From contig NZ_JMFG01000008.1 of the NCBI RefSeq assembly GCF_000687145.1, forward strand, positions 26,045 to 90,044: 64,000 nt of DNA, read 5' to 3'. Each line of letters starts with the position of its first letter. Within the stretch, counting starts at the first letter, position 1. The notes beneath the pieces were generated by a model, which was not told the DNA's origin, ran no database searches, and worked only from the letters and a program-made list of their open reading frames with translations. Source of the stretch: Thermoanaerobaculum aquaticum (GTDB lineage: Bacteria; Acidobacteriota; Thermoanaerobaculia; Thermoanaerobaculales; Thermoanaerobaculaceae). This document shows, in pieces, positions 55,561 to 64,000 of the stretch. The translations under genes were made by a program, and so were the position numbers.

Positions 55561-55639
55561 TGGCGGGGCTGGCCGGACTCGAACCGGCGACACGCGGTTT
55601 AGGAAACCGCTGCTCTATCCGTTACTGAGCTACAGCCCC
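55561..55639 (-). tRNA. tRNA-Arg(CCT)
   Basis: On the minus strand the acceptor GGGGCTG (55639-55633) pairs with CAGCCCC (55571-55565), followed by discriminator G and encoded CCA (55563-55561). The anticodon stem GCGGT/ACCGC holds TTCCTAA, so the anticodon is CCT, an arginine codon reader (AGG). The T arm is GCCGG-TTCGAGT-CCGGC. It lies 51 bases downstream of the acylphosphatase gene. Confidence 0.95.
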
Positions 55640-55690
55640 GCCGCAATGGTAGCCTCGAAACCCCGTGGGCACAAGGGCGAAGCCCGAAGG

Positions 55691-55990
55691 TTACGAACGG
55701 CGGGATGAGAGAATCACAAAACCTTGGTTGGCGGGTGGTTCGGTTTCTTCCACTTCCACCATGGTGACGTTGGCCATCACCGGCCCTCGCCATAGCAAGG
55801 CTTCTAAGCGGTTCAAGGCGCCCTCGTCACCGGTGGCCACCACTTCCACCCGTCCATCCCCCAAGTTGCGGACAAAACCCGACAAACCCAGGCGTTGAGC
55901 TTCGCGGTACACGAAATAGCGAAAGCCCACACCTTGGACGCGCCCCGCGACCAAAAAGCGCCGTGTGCGAATCGTGTCGCTCACCGTCAC
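55691..55990 (-). CDS. Acylphosphatase
   Basis: A 99-residue acylphosphatase if started at GTG 55990; GTG 55984 is an alternative. The active-site signature [16 protein letters not shown] includes the catalytic Arg, and the catalytic Asn lies in [13 protein letters not shown]. It hydrolyses acyl phosphates. TACAAT lies four bases before GTG 55990, so its mRNA may be nearly leaderless. A longer frame upstream is not supported by any motif. Confidence 0.9.
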   Translation of the reverse strand: MTVSDTIRTRRFLVAGRVQGVGFRYFVYREAQRLGLSGFVRNLGDGRVEVVATGDEGALNRLEALLWRGPVMANVTMVEVEETEPPANQGFVILSSRRS

Positions 55991-56088
55991 AGCAATTGTA
56001 ACAAGGCCGCGCTTCAACCGTGCCACCCATGAACCGCTCCGGCTCCCTACGGCGCCGACCTTGCGTTGCCGTAGGCCCTGTGGCAAAC

Positions 56089-56106
56089 TGAACGAGTGTT
56101 CATTCA
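56089..56106. promoter_or_regulatory. FadR-like (TetR) operator upstream of the fatty-acid oxidation genes
   Basis: TGAACGAGTGTTCATTCA fits the Bacillus-type FadR consensus TGAATGAMTANTCATTCA at about 15 of 18 positions (from memory), with arms TGAAnGA and TCnTTCA. It lies about 110 bases upstream of the fadN-like ATG. Such sites repress beta-oxidation genes until long-chain acyl-CoA binds the repressor. No tetR gene is in the window. Confidence 0.55.
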
Positions 56107-56216
56107 GCCCTTTTTCCGCCAGCCCCCGAGACCCCAAAGCCCCGAGGCAAGCGCGCTTGCAAGGCGTCTGGAGGCTCGTTTGGGGGCGCGTGAGATTGCC
56201 ATGAAAGGAGGAGCCC

Positions 56217-58631
56217 ATGCATAAACCCATCCGCAAAGTGGCCGTTCTGGGCGCCGGTGTGATGGGATCGGGCATTGCTGCCCATCTCGCTAACGCCGGC
56301 GTTCCCTCCCTGCTTTTGGATATCGTTCCCAAATTCACACCCGAGGACGAAAAAGCAGGGCTCAAGCCGGAAGATCGAGCCTTTCGCAACAAGCTCGCCC
56401 TTCAAGGCTTGGAGAACATCAAGAAATCCAAGCCGGCGTTGATTTACTCCCAAAGGTTCCTCCCGCTAATTGAGGTGGGGAACTTCGAGGATGACTGGGC
56501 CCGCCTTTCCGAATGTGACTGGATCGTGGAAGCGGTGGTGGAGCGGTTGGACATCAAGCAGCAGCTCTTTGCCCGGGTGGAGCAGGTTTGGCGCCCTGGG
56601 GTGATCGTTTCCTCCAACACCTCCGGCTTGCCCATCCGCAAGATGGTGGAAGGGCGGTCGCCCGAGTTCCGCAAGCACTTTTTGGTCACCCACTTCTTCA
56701 ACCCCGTGCGCTACATGCGGCTTTTGGAAATCGTTGCTGGCGAGGATACCGACCCGGAAGTGGTGCGCACCATGGCCGATTTTGGCCGCTTCCGGCTGGG
56801 CAAGGGCATCGTTTACGGGAAAGACACGCCCAACTTTGTGGGCAACCGCATTGGCGTGTACGCGCTCATGGCCACCCTGCATGCAATGATCGAGATGGAC
56901 TACCAGGTGGACGAGGTGGACGCCATCACCGGTCCCGCCATGGGGCACCCCAAGTCGGCTTCCTTTGGCACCGTGGACCTGGTGGGCCTCGACACCATGG
57001 TGCACGTGGTGCGCACGCTGCGCGAAGACCTGCCCAACGATGAGGGGCAACCCTACTTCCAGGTCCCCGAATTCGTCACCCGCATGGTGGAGCAAAAGAT
57101 GCTGGGGCGGAAGTCCGGCGCTGGCTTTTTCAAGCGCGAAAAGGGCGCCAACGGGGAAAAGCAGGATTTCGTGCTGGATTGGAAGACCTTCAACTACCGT
57201 CCCAAGCAGCGCTATGACTTTCCTTCGCTCAAAGCCACGAAGAACATTCACGATCCGGGGGAGCGCATCAAGACGCTGGCTTTTGCTGAGGACCGCGCCG
57301 GCAAGTTCGCGTGGCGGGTGCTGCGCGACACGCTGGCCTACACCTCCCGCCGGCTTTTCGAAATTGCCGACACCATCGTGGACATTGATAACGCCTTAAA
57401 GTGGGGGTTCAACTGGGAGCTGGGGCCGTTCGAAACCTGGGACGCCCTGGGCGTGCGCACGGTGGTGGAGCGCATGAAGGCCGAAGGCGTGAGCCCGGCG
57501 CCGTGGGTGGAGGAAATGCTGGCCTCCGGAGCGGAGAGCTTCTACCGGCCAGGAGAGCTGAGGCGAGAGTACTGGGATGCCGCCAAGAAGGCGTACCTCC
57601 CCGAGCCGCGGCCGGACACCTTCCTGGTGCTTCCCGAAATCAAAAGGCGAAACCGCATCGTTTACGAAAACCCCGGAGCCTCGCTTATTGACCTGGGGGA
57701 CGGCATTGGCTGCGTGGAGTTCCATTCAGCCATGCAGCCCAAGCTCAACCCCATTGATGACCAAATCATGGAGGTCATGCACAAGGCCCTGGAAATCGGT
57801 CCCCGGGAGTTCCGCGGTTTGGTCATCCACCACCAGGCGGAGCAGTTCTGCGCCGGCGCCAATTTGCTCATGATTCTGGAAGGCGCCACGTCCCAAGCGT
57901 GGAAGGCCATTGACGAAATGATCCGCAAGTTCCAGGGGATGACCATGGGCATGCGCTACGCTCCCATTCCGGTGATTACCGCCCCCTTTGGCTTTACCTT
58001 CGGTGGCGGCGCAGAGATCACCATGGGCGGCGACCGGGTTTGCGCTTTGGCCGAAACCTACATCGGTCTTGTCGAGGTGGGAGTGGGCTTGGTCCCCGCC
58101 GGTGCCGGGCATGTTTTCATGTTGGAGCGCGTCTTGGAAGGGATTGACGAGCCTATCCTCGACAACCTCCCCTTCATCCGCAAGGCCTTTGAAACCATCG
58201 CCATGGCCAAGGTGGCCACTTCCGCCGAGGAAGCCCGGGAGCTCAAGTACCTGCGGCCCTGCGATCACGTGGAGCTCAACCGCGACCAGCAGCTGTGGAC
58301 CGCCAAGCGCATGGCCATTGCCATGGCCGAGGAGGGCTACAGGCCACCGGTGCCCAAGACCTTCCGTTTGCCGGGGCGTTCCGGAATCGCCACCCTGCGC
58401 ATGATCCTGCACAACCTCAAGCTCACCCACAACATCTCCTCCCACGACGAAAAGATCGCCACGCACATTGCCACCATCCTCTGTGGTGGCGACACCACCA
58501 TCAACAACCCGGTTTCGGAGCAAACCATCCTTGATTTGGAACGGGAAGCGTTCCTGTCGCTGTGCGGCGAGCCCAAGACCCAGGAACGCATCAAGTACAT
58601 GCTTTTGAACAACAAACCGCTGCGCAATTAA
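56217..58631 (+). CDS. fadN: 3-Hydroxyacyl-CoA dehydrogenase / enoyl-CoA hydratase (FadN type)
   Basis: An 804-residue fusion. The N-terminal NAD domain has [19 protein letters not shown] (about 9-27), the catalytic [10 protein letters not shown] (His-Asn) and FVGNRIG. The C-terminal part (about 490-690) is a crotonase: [16 protein letters not shown] and [19 protein letters not shown]. The order (dehydrogenase first) matches FadN of Bacillus, not FadB. It runs two steps of fatty acid beta-oxidation. AAAGGAGGAG precedes the ATG; fadA follows 12 bases after the stop. Confidence 0.93.
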   Translation: MHKPIRKVAVLGAGVMGSGIAAHLANAGVPSLLLDIVPKFTPEDEKAGLKPEDRAFRNKLALQGLENIKKSKPALIYSQRFLPLIEVGNFEDDWARLSECDWIVEAVVERLDIKQQLFARVEQVWRPGVIVSSNTSGLPIRKMVEGRSPEFRKHFLVTHFFNPVRYMRLLEIVAGEDTDPEVVRTMADFGRFRLGKGIVYGKDTPNFVGNRIGVYALMATLHAMIEMDYQVDEVDAITGPAMGHPKSASFGTVDLVGLDTMVHVVRTLREDLPNDEGQPYFQVPEFVTRMVEQKMLGRKSGAGFFKREKGANGEKQDFVLDWKTFNYRPKQRYDFPSLKATKNIHDPGERIKTLAFAEDRAGKFAWRVLRDTLAYTSRRLFEIADTIVDIDNALKWGFNWELGPFETWDALGVRTVVERMKAEGVSPAPWVEEMLASGAESFYRPGELRREYWDAAKKAYLPEPRPDTFLVLPEIKRRNRIVYENPGASLIDLGDGIGCVEFHSAMQPKLNPIDDQIMEVMHKALEIGPREFRGLVIHHQAEQFCAGANLLMILEGATSQAWKAIDEMIRKFQGMTMGMRYAPIPVITAPFGFTFGGGAEITMGGDRVCALAETYIGLVEVGVGLVPAGAGHVFMLERVLEGIDEPILDNLPFIRKAFETIAMAKVATSAEEARELKYLRPCDHVELNRDQQLWTAKRMAIAMAEEGYRPPVPKTFRLPGRSGIATLRMILHNLKLTHNISSHDEKIATHIATILCGGDTTINNPVSEQTILDLEREAFLSLCGEPKTQERIKYMLLNNKPLRN

Positions 58632-58643
58632 AAGGAGGCGAGC

Positions 58644-59807
58644 ATGAGACAAGCCGTGATCGTCAGCTACGCCCGAACCCCCATCGGCCGAGCCAAAAAA
58701 GGGAGCCTCAAGGACACCAGACCCGAGGAGTTCGCGGCGGCGGTTCTGAAGGACCTGGTACGCCGCACCCCGGGCTTGGACCCCGCCATGGTGGATGACT
58801 TCGTCGTGGGCTGCGCCATGCCTGAAGGCGAACAAGGCATGAACATGGCGCGGCTCATCTGGCTTCTGGCGGGCTTCCCGGTGGATGTTCCGGCCACCAC
58901 CATCAACCGCTTCTGCTCCTCCGGTTCGCAATCCATCGCTTGGGCGGCGGATGTAATCAAGGCCGGCTCCGCCGACATCATCATTGCCGGCGGGGTGGAA
59001 TCCATGTCCATGGTGCCCATGGGGGGCAACAAGCTCACCGCTGACCCCGAGCTCATGGACCTCCTGCCCAACGCGTACATCGCCATGGGCACCACAGCGG
59101 AAGTGGTGGCTCGGCAGTTCGGCATTACCCGGGAAGATCAGGACGCCTTTGCCCTGCGCTCCCATCAGAAGGCTTCCGCCGCCATTGCCGCCGGCAAGTT
59201 CAAGGATGAAATCGTCCCCCTGAAGGTCCGCACCATGGACGACGGCGTGTGGCGGGAGTTTGTGTTTGACACCGATGAAGGCCCGCGACCGGACACCTCC
59301 TTGGAGGCTTTGGCCAAGCTCAAGCCGGTCTTTGACCCGCGGGGCACCGTCACCGCGGGGAACTCCTCGCAGATCAACGACGGTGCGGCTTTCGTGGTGG
59401 TCATGTCCGAGGAAAAAGCCAAAGAAATGAGGCTGGAAATTCAAGCGTACGTGCGGCAGTGGGCGGTGGCGGGGGTCCCTCCGGACATCATGGGCATTGG
59501 TCCGGCCAAGGCGGTACCCAAGCTTTTAGCCAAGGCCAACCTCTCGCTTAAAGACATTGACCTGGTGGAAATTAACGAGGCTTTTGCTTCGCAATCGGTC
59601 TACTGCGTACGGGAACTGGGGCTTTCCGACGAGCAATTCAACGTGAACGGCGGCGCCATTGCCACGGGACATCCCCTGGGGGCTACCGGTGCGATTTTGA
59701 CGTGCAAGATCATCGGCGAAATGAAACGACGCAACGCCAAGCGGGGCATCGTCACCATGTGCATCGGCGGCGGCATGGGCTTTGCCTACCTTTTGGAAAG
59801 GCCGTAA
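58644..59807 (+). CDS. fadA: Acetyl-CoA acyltransferase (3-ketoacyl-CoA thiolase)
   Basis: A 387-residue thiolase. The nucleophile Cys is in NRFCSSGSQSIAWAA, with EINEAFASQSV, GGAIATGHPLGATGA and the second Cys in TMCIGGGMG. It cleaves 3-ketoacyl-CoA in the last step of beta-oxidation. It starts 12 bases after fadN behind AAAGGAGG. A strong terminator follows. Confidence 0.96.
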   Translation: MRQAVIVSYARTPIGRAKKGSLKDTRPEEFAAAVLKDLVRRTPGLDPAMVDDFVVGCAMPEGEQGMNMARLIWLLAGFPVDVPATTINRFCSSGSQSIAWAADVIKAGSADIIIAGGVESMSMVPMGGNKLTADPELMDLLPNAYIAMGTTAEVVARQFGITREDQDAFALRSHQKASAAIAAGKFKDEIVPLKVRTMDDGVWREFVFDTDEGPRPDTSLEALAKLKPVFDPRGTVTAGNSSQINDGAAFVVVMSEEKAKEMRLEIQAYVRQWAVAGVPPDIMGIGPAKAVPKLLAKANLSLKDIDLVEINEAFASQSVYCVRELGLSDEQFNVNGGAIATGHPLGATGAILTCKIIGEMKRRNAKRGIVTMCIGGGMGFAYLLERP

Positions 59808-59832
59808 GGCAGAAGTCCAGGAAAAAACTGCG

Positions 59833-59864
59833 GGGCGGGGGGTCTCCCTCGCCCTTTGTTGTTT
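59833..59864 (+). terminator. Intrinsic terminator of the fadN-fadA operon
   Basis: The stem GGGCG.../...CGCCC (59833-59854), extended by inner G-C pairs around a GTCT loop, is followed by TTTGTTGTTT (59855-59864). It begins 25 bases after the fadA stop. Confidence 0.7.
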
Positions 59865-59919
59865 GCGCACGAGTCACAACAGCCTTTCTTTTTTGTTGTT
59901 GAATGGCTACCATACAGTT

Positions 59920-60717
59920 GTGCTGGACCACGTGGCGCAACTCGAGTACAACGTGGCATCGCTTGTCACATTTCTTTCGCAGTGGCCGGGCTGGCGCGTT
60001 TACACCGAGCCTGGTCTTGTCTGGTGCGAAAGCGCCATCGCCAACGAGGCCTTCAATAAGGTCATTCGCTGCGAGCTCGCCAACGTTGACGCCGCTTTAC
60101 GGCTGGTTCGCTTACGGGATGAAGCTTTCGGAAGGGGTGCTCCACTGGCCTTTTGGGTAGGACCCCGGTCAAAACCCGCAAACCTCACCCACATTTTGGA
60201 GGAGCTGGGCTTTCGCCCCACCGCCCAAGCCTGGGGCATGGTGCGCTCCACGGAGCTTGAGCTTCAACGTCACCACCTTCCCGATGTGGAGGTTCAAATC
60301 CTCAGCGGGTACAACCTCTGGCCCTCCTGGCTTGCAGTTTTCGGCCAGGGCTTTGGCTTACCTTGGGAGGTGGCCGAAGCGTACGGCGAACAACTGGCCA
60401 TAGGTTTGGGCGCAGAACAGCCCCTCATGCACCTGGCCGCCTTCATTCAGGGCAAGCTGGTAGGCACCGCCAGCATGTTTGTAGACGACGACCAGGTGGC
60501 GGGCATTTACAACCTGGCCACCGCCGCTTCCGCCCGCGGGCAAGGTGTGGGCGAGGCGCTGGTCAGCCACATCCTCTCCCAGGCCAGGGCCAGGGGTTGC
60601 CGGTGGGCGGTTCTGCGTTCCACGGCGTCTGCGTACGGCTTTTACGTTGGCGTTGGCTTCCAGCCGGTGGCCCGTTACCAAATTTACGCGGCCACGCCAC
60701 CGGCAACCCTGCTCTAG
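59920..60717 (+). CDS. Tandem GNAT-family N-acetyltransferase
   Basis: A 265-residue protein if started at GTG 59920. The C-terminal half (about 130-255) is a GNAT domain: VAGIYNLATAASARGQGVGE has the acetyl-CoA R/Q-x-x-G-x-G loop, and AYGFYVGVGFQPV is typical of the last strand. The N-terminal half looks like a degenerate GNAT copy with FLSQWPGWRVYTE and HILEELGFRPT. TACCAT lies six bases before the GTG, again a leaderless layout. A TSS there would miss the frame further upstream. Substrate unknown. Confidence 0.78.
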   Translation: MLDHVAQLEYNVASLVTFLSQWPGWRVYTEPGLVWCESAIANEAFNKVIRCELANVDAALRLVRLRDEAFGRGAPLAFWVGPRSKPANLTHILEELGFRPTAQAWGMVRSTELELQRHHLPDVEVQILSGYNLWPSWLAVFGQGFGLPWEVAEAYGEQLAIGLGAEQPLMHLAAFIQGKLVGTASMFVDDDQVAGIYNLATAASARGQGVGEALVSHILSQARARGCRWAVLRSTASAYGFYVGVGFQPVARYQIYAATPPATLL

Positions 60718-60772
60718 CGCCGGGAAAAAGCGACAATTTGGAGAATCCTTTGCTCCCCTTCCCAGGACGCCC

Positions 60773-61777
60773 TCAGGCGTTCCGGAGCACCGCTCGATAC
60801 CGCACGCGGTTTTGCCGTACGTGCTCCAGCGCTTGGTTTACGGAAGCCATGGGAAACACCTCCACCTTCGGGGTAATCCCCAAACGCGCGGCTAGCTCCA
60901 GCGTTTCCTTGAGGATGGCCCGGCCGCCGATGGGCGACCCCATGATCCTACGGCGTTTGGTCAAAAGCGCCCAAAAGGGAATTTCCAGCGGCTTGGGTCC
61001 GCCAGCCACCAGCACCAAGGTACCGTCGGAATCCAGCCAGTGGAGGTAAGCCACCCAATCCTGGGGGTAAGGCACGGTGCTCAAAAGCAGGTTCAAACGA
61101 TACGGAGGCGCCGGCGGACTTTGCCCAGGTTCCACCACAAAGGCCCGGGTGGCTCCAAGCTTTTCCGCTTCCTTGGCCTTCTCCGGGGTGGTGGTGAACA
61201 CCGTCACCTCGTTACCCAACCGCGCAGCAAACAGCACCGCCAGGTGGCCTAACCCACCCAGGCCAATCACCCCGACCCGCTGGCCCGAGCTCATGCCGGC
61301 GTGACGCAGGGCCGAGTACACGGTCACCCCGCCGCACAGGAGCGGCCCCGCTTCCACCGGCAGCTTTTCCGGGAACGGCAAGGCAAAGCGTCCGTCCACC
61401 TTCACATGGGAGGCAAAGCCACCCTTGCCCGTGACGATGAGCCCCTGGTGGTGATCGCAGAGGTTTTCGTTGCCGGAAAGGCAGTCGGGGCAGGTCATGC
61501 ACGCGGAAGCCTGCCAGCCAATGCCCACCCGCTGGCCCACCTCCAGCCCTTCCACCGCAGCCCCCTTTTCCACCACCCGACCCACCACTTCGTGGCCAGG
61601 CACCAACGGGTAGGTGGACATCTGCCAGTCGTTGTCAATCATGTGGATGTCCGAATGGCAAATGCCACACGCCTCCACAGCCACCAAAACCTCGTGGGGT
61701 GAGCTCACCTCCAGCTCGTACTCCAAAGGCTCAAGTTGCGCTCCTTTTTCTTTTGCAGCCCAACCTCGAACCTTCAT
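60773..61777 (-). CDS. Zinc-dependent alcohol dehydrogenase (CAD/AdhP-like)
   Basis: A 334-residue medium-chain dehydrogenase starting at ATG 61777 behind AGGAGG. The catalytic zinc site has GICHSDIHM and GHEVVGRVVEKG; the structural zinc loop is CMTCPDCLSGNENLC. The Rossmann loop reads GLGGLGHLAV. It fits the cinnamyl-alcohol/aldehyde reductase subgroup (NADP-preferring). The response-regulator gene lies just upstream (11 bases), so they may share a transcript. Confidence 0.92.
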   Translation of the reverse strand: MKVRGWAAKEKGAQLEPLEYELEVSSPHEVLVAVEACGICHSDIHMIDNDWQMSTYPLVPGHEVVGRVVEKGAAVEGLEVGQRVGIGWQASACMTCPDCLSGNENLCDHHQGLIVTGKGGFASHVKVDGRFALPFPEKLPVEAGPLLCGGVTVYSALRHAGMSSGQRVGVIGLGGLGHLAVLFAARLGNEVTVFTTTPEKAKEAEKLGATRAFVVEPGQSPPAPPYRLNLLLSTVPYPQDWVAYLHWLDSDGTLVLVAGGPKPLEIPFWALLTKRRRIMGSPIGGRAILKETLELAARLGITPKVEVFPMASVNQALEHVRQNRVRYRAVLRNA

Positions 61778-61788
61778 CGCAGCACCTC

Positions 61789-62487
61789 CTAGCTTTTTTG
61801 GGGGGAACCCCCCTCTTCCCAGCACAACCGATATCCTAAACCACGGACCGTGACCAAAAATTGGGGGTTCTCCGCATCCTGCTCCAGCAGCCGGCGCAGC
61901 TCCATCACCGCGTTGTCCACGATGCGGCGGGAGCCAAACTTCTTCCCCGGCCGGGCAGCGGCAAACAGGTCCTCCCGGGAAACCACCGCCCCTTTGGCCC
62001 GCACCAGGGTAAAGAGCACCGTACGAGCGGTGGGGGAAAGGGCAAGGACCTCCTCACCCCGCCGCACCACCTGACGCCCCAGGTCCACGGTAAGAGGGCC
62101 CACCTGCAGGACCTCCGGGGTCTGGGCCCGACGCAACAGAGCCCGCAAGCGGGCGGCCAGCTCCGCCGGAGCAAAGGGCTTGGTCATGTAATCGTCGGCG
62201 CCCAAATCCAGGGCCATCACCTTGTCCAGGGGATCGCTTTTGCCCGAGAGCACCAGCACCGGGGTGCGGATGCCCTCCGCACGGAGCGCCGTAAGCAGCT
62301 TGAACCCGTCCACGCTGGGGAGGGTCAAATCCAACACCACCGCGGCAAAATCGCCGCGAAGTGCCAGCGCCAGGCCGCGGGAACCATCCTGCGCCGTAAC
62401 CACCTCGTAACCTTCCCGGCTGAGAAAGCTCTGGAGCGCCTGCAAAAGCTCGCTGTCGTCCTCCACCGCTAAAACCCGCAAGCTCAT
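61789..62487 (-). CDS. OmpR-type response regulator
   Basis: A 232-residue regulator with a receiver domain (VEDD at 8-11, phosphoacceptor Asp53 in LDLTLPSVDG, Lys in MTKPF) and a C-terminal winged helix (about 130-225; PTARTVLFTLV, RRIVDNAVMELRRLLE, VRGLGYRL). It starts at ATG 62487, overlapping the kinase stop as ATGA. It acts with the histidine kinase encoded just before it. Confidence 0.93.
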   Translation of the reverse strand: MSLRVLAVEDDSELLQALQSFLSREGYEVVTAQDGSRGLALALRGDFAAVVLDLTLPSVDGFKLLTALRAEGIRTPVLVLSGKSDPLDKVMALDLGADDYMTKPFAPAELAARLRALLRRAQTPEVLQVGPLTVDLGRQVVRRGEEVLALSPTARTVLFTLVRAKGAVVSREDLFAAARPGKKFGSRRIVDNAVMELRRLLEQDAENPQFLVTVRGLGYRLCWEEGGSPQKS

Positions 62488-63377
62488 TCCCGCTGCCCCC
62501 GGCGAAACCACAGGGTAAAGCACGAGCCTTCCCCGGGCTTTGAGTAGAGCGTCACCTTCCCGCCCTGGGCGGCCATGACCTGGGACACAATCGCCAAACC
62601 TAAGCCAAAGCCCTCCACCCCCTGGGATTCCACAAAGGGGAGGCGGAAAAAGGGGCGGAAGATCTTGCGCTGTAAGCCAGGGGCAATGCCCACCCCCTGG
62701 TCCCGCACCCATACGGTGACCCACTCCCCCTTTTCCCCAATGCCCAGCTCCACGGTGCTCCCCGGGGGGCTGTACTTGCTGGCGTTGGTGAGGAGGTTGA
62801 CCAGCGCGGAAACCGCTGCTTCCTGGTCCGCCCAAACTGAGGCATCCTCAAGGCCGGATCTCACAACCCGCTGCCCCCTCGCTGCCAAGCTGGCTTCAGT
62901 ACGCCGCAGCGCCTCCCCCACCACGTGAGCCACCGACACCGGCAGCAAACGCAAGTGCAGCTGCCCGCCGGTGAGGCGCCCCCAGTCAATGAGCCGGTGA
63001 ATGCCGGCCTCCAGCACGGCCACCGCGTTTTCCAGGGCGCGGGCCTTTTCCCGATCCTCCAAGCCCGAAGCCAAAAAACGCAAGGTGGTGAGCGGCGTGC
63101 GCAGCTCGTGACTGGCTTGCGCCACAAACAAAGCCTGGTTCTTGCTCATGCGGGAAAGCTCCCGGGAAGACAAGAGCAAAAGCACCCCGCCTGCCAATAG
63201 GGCCGCTGCCAGAGGCACCAGAAAAAGAGGAAACAGCAGGGAGCCGGGTTCCGGCAGGAGCTGCACCATGGCGAAGCTCAAAGCCAAAATCGCCACCGCC
63301 GGGATGAGCACCAACCCCACGGCAATACGCACCACATCCCGGGGCAGGGAACCCGCCGGCAACCCCCGCCAGCTCAC
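62484..63377 (-). CDS. Sensor histidine kinase
   Basis: A 297-residue membrane kinase. Two helices (about 17-41 and 46-70) with almost no periplasmic loop leave no obvious ligand domain. The phosphorylated His90 is in ASHELRTPLTTLR; LLTNASKYSPPG, VRDQGVGIAP and GFGLGLAIV form the ATP-binding domain. The stimulus may be sensed in the membrane or through the small membrane protein encoded just before it. Start and stop overlap both neighbours by ATGA. Confidence 0.92.
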   Translation of the reverse strand: MSWRGLPAGSLPRDVVRIAVGLVLIPAVAILALSFAMVQLLPEPGSLLFPLFLVPLAAALLAGGVLLLLSSRELSRMSKNQALFVAQASHELRTPLTTLRFLASGLEDREKARALENAVAVLEAGIHRLIDWGRLTGGQLHLRLLPVSVAHVVGEALRRTEASLAARGQRVVRSGLEDASVWADQEAAVSALVNLLTNASKYSPPGSTVELGIGEKGEWVTVWVRDQGVGIAPGLQRKIFRPFFRLPFVESQGVEGFGLGLAIVSQVMAAQGGKVTLYSKPGEGSCFTLWFRRGQRE

Positions 63378-63742
63378 GACGCCACACCCTCAAAGCGCCG
63401 CCAAAGGGACACCCCCCAAAAGGCGTAAGCCGCACCAAAGAAACCATGAAAGAAAACCACCGCTGGAGGCAAGCGGAACTGGGAGGGATCGGGGATCTTT
63501 GCGGCCAGGTAAAAGCCGTAAAGAGCGTCAGCCAGGGCGTAGAGAATGAAAACCACAAAAAACCACGGGGAAAGTCCCCGGCGCAAACTCACCACCAGGC
63601 CTACCAGGCAAAAAAGCAACCAAAGGTAGGAAAACACGCCCAACCAGGCCCATCGAGACGAAGGACCAAAGCTGGCCACCGCCACTGCTTCTCCCAAAAG
63701 TAGCAACCCAACGGCCGCTCCGCCCAGGTAATACCAGCGCAT
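63374..63742 (-). CDS. Small membrane protein, first gene of the two-component operon
   Basis: A 122-residue protein with about four helices and few charges. Charged residues flank the helices. I do not know the family. AGGAGG precedes ATG 63742, and its stop overlaps the kinase start by ATGA. Strict coupling suggests a sensor or accessory partner for the kinase, which has no input domain of its own. Confidence 0.75.
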   Translation of the reverse strand: MRWYYLGGAAVGLLLLGEAVAVASFGPSSRWAWLGVFSYLWLLFCLVGLVVSLRRGLSPWFFVVFILYALADALYGFYLAAKIPDPSQFRLPPAVVFFHGFFGAAYAFWGVSLWRRFEGVAS

Positions 63743-63771
63743 GGTCCCCTCCTGCCTGATGCAAGCCTAGC

Positions 63772-63800
63772 AAAAAAAGGCCCGGGGATGACCCCGGGCC
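63772..63800 (-). terminator. Intrinsic terminator of the gene entering from the right
   Basis: GGCCCGGGG-ATGA-CCCCGGGCC (63779-63800) is a perfect nine-pair stem, followed on the minus strand by seven T's (63778-63772). It sits 23 bases after the stop at 63823. Confidence 0.8.
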
Positions 63801-63822
63801 CGGAAAAAGAGGAGGCCAGGTT

Positions 63823-64000
63823 CTATTGCACGGTAAGGGCGGTGTCATCAATGAGGAAGCCGGTGGCTAAGCTCGAGTCCTCAGCGCCGTAGAAGTAAAT
63901 CCGCAAGGTTTGACCCTTGTACTGGGTGATGTCAAAGCTCTTCTGCACGTAGGTGGAGGTCTTGTTGAGGTTGGAGTAAATGGCCAGCGTCTTGATCAGC
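63823..64000 (-). CDS. C-terminal fragment of a secreted protein with a jelly-roll-like domain
   Basis: The frame enters from the right edge on the minus strand and ends at TAG 63825-63823. It reads ...YVQKSFDITQYKGQTLRIYF and later GFLIDDTALTVQ. This F-D-x-T-x-Y-K-G-Q-T pattern and the FLIDD ending are common at the C-terminus of secreted peptidases and other exported enzymes as a MAM-like or carbohydrate-binding-like domain. The catalytic part lies outside the window. Confidence 0.65.
   Translation of the reverse strand, partial: LIKTLAIYSNLNKTSTYVQKSFDITQYKGQTLRIYFYGAEDSSLATGFLIDDTALTVQ

Noticed and set aside
57726-59444. Long minus-strand open frame over fadN and fadA
   Set aside because: The plus-strand genes have full catalytic motifs; the minus frame is His/Gly-rich low complexity, typical of a shadow.

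Overview
The window is a high-GC stretch of bacterial chromosome from a diderm: it has a Tol-type envelope system, a membrane-bound hydrogenase with a Tat signal and a LpxB N-terminal-type protein. Gene content suggests an Acidobacteriota genome, perhaps near the thermophilic Thermoanaerobaculia. The hints are an MglA-like GTPase beside MerR, a Ser/Thr kinase with TPRs, Reg_prop-GGDEF, a two-site glutaredoxin-like protein disulfide oxidoreductase and a W/Y-rich FecR protein. This placement is an inference from gene families and was not tested. No plasmid, prophage, IS element, CRISPR array or rRNA was seen.

Layout from left to right: the 3' end of an RHS/YD-repeat gene broken by a nonsense codon (1-771); a secreted propeller/HEAT/calcium-repeat protein (1076-3880, minus); tolQ-tolR-tolA-like-tolB (4265-7377); a minus cluster with a GATase, a lipoprotein, der, an MglA-like GTPase with a long tail, merR, tRNA-Pro(GGG), glyQ, glyS, ppdK and an RCK protein (18462 down to 7394); a GT2-LABN pair (18528-19519); and a complete uptake hydrogenase locus on the minus strand (30069 down to 19542) in the order small subunit, large subunit, cytochrome b, protease, hypA, B, F, C, D, E and a His-rich nickel transporter.

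Then follow an SDR, a propeller diguanylate cyclase, a PspC-like protein, a secreted propeller protein, ndk-sucD-sucC, a TauE-like permease, a Ser/Thr kinase, a LeuA-like lyase with a crotonase, a DUF1858-PDO redox pair, a TPR/transglutaminase protein, a PP2C-hexapeptide-FecR group, a multi-spanning membrane protein, asnB diverging from an aminotransferase-fold protein that lacks the PLP lysine, tRNA-Arg(CCT), acylphosphatase, a fatty-acid beta-oxidation pair (fadN/fadA type) behind a FadR-like operator, a tandem GNAT, an alcohol dehydrogenase, and a membrane protein-histidine kinase-response regulator operon. A truncated secreted protein gene enters from the right edge.

Physiologically the cluster describes an organism that can oxidise H2 in the presence of oxygen (six-cysteine proximal cluster signature), burn fatty acids, run a TCA step through SucCD and interconvert pyruvate and PEP with PPDK. 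Two genome-style features recur. Genes are often coupled by ATGA overlaps. Several operons start with a -10-like hexamer exactly six bases before the start codon and no Shine-Dalgarno, which suggests leaderless mRNAs.
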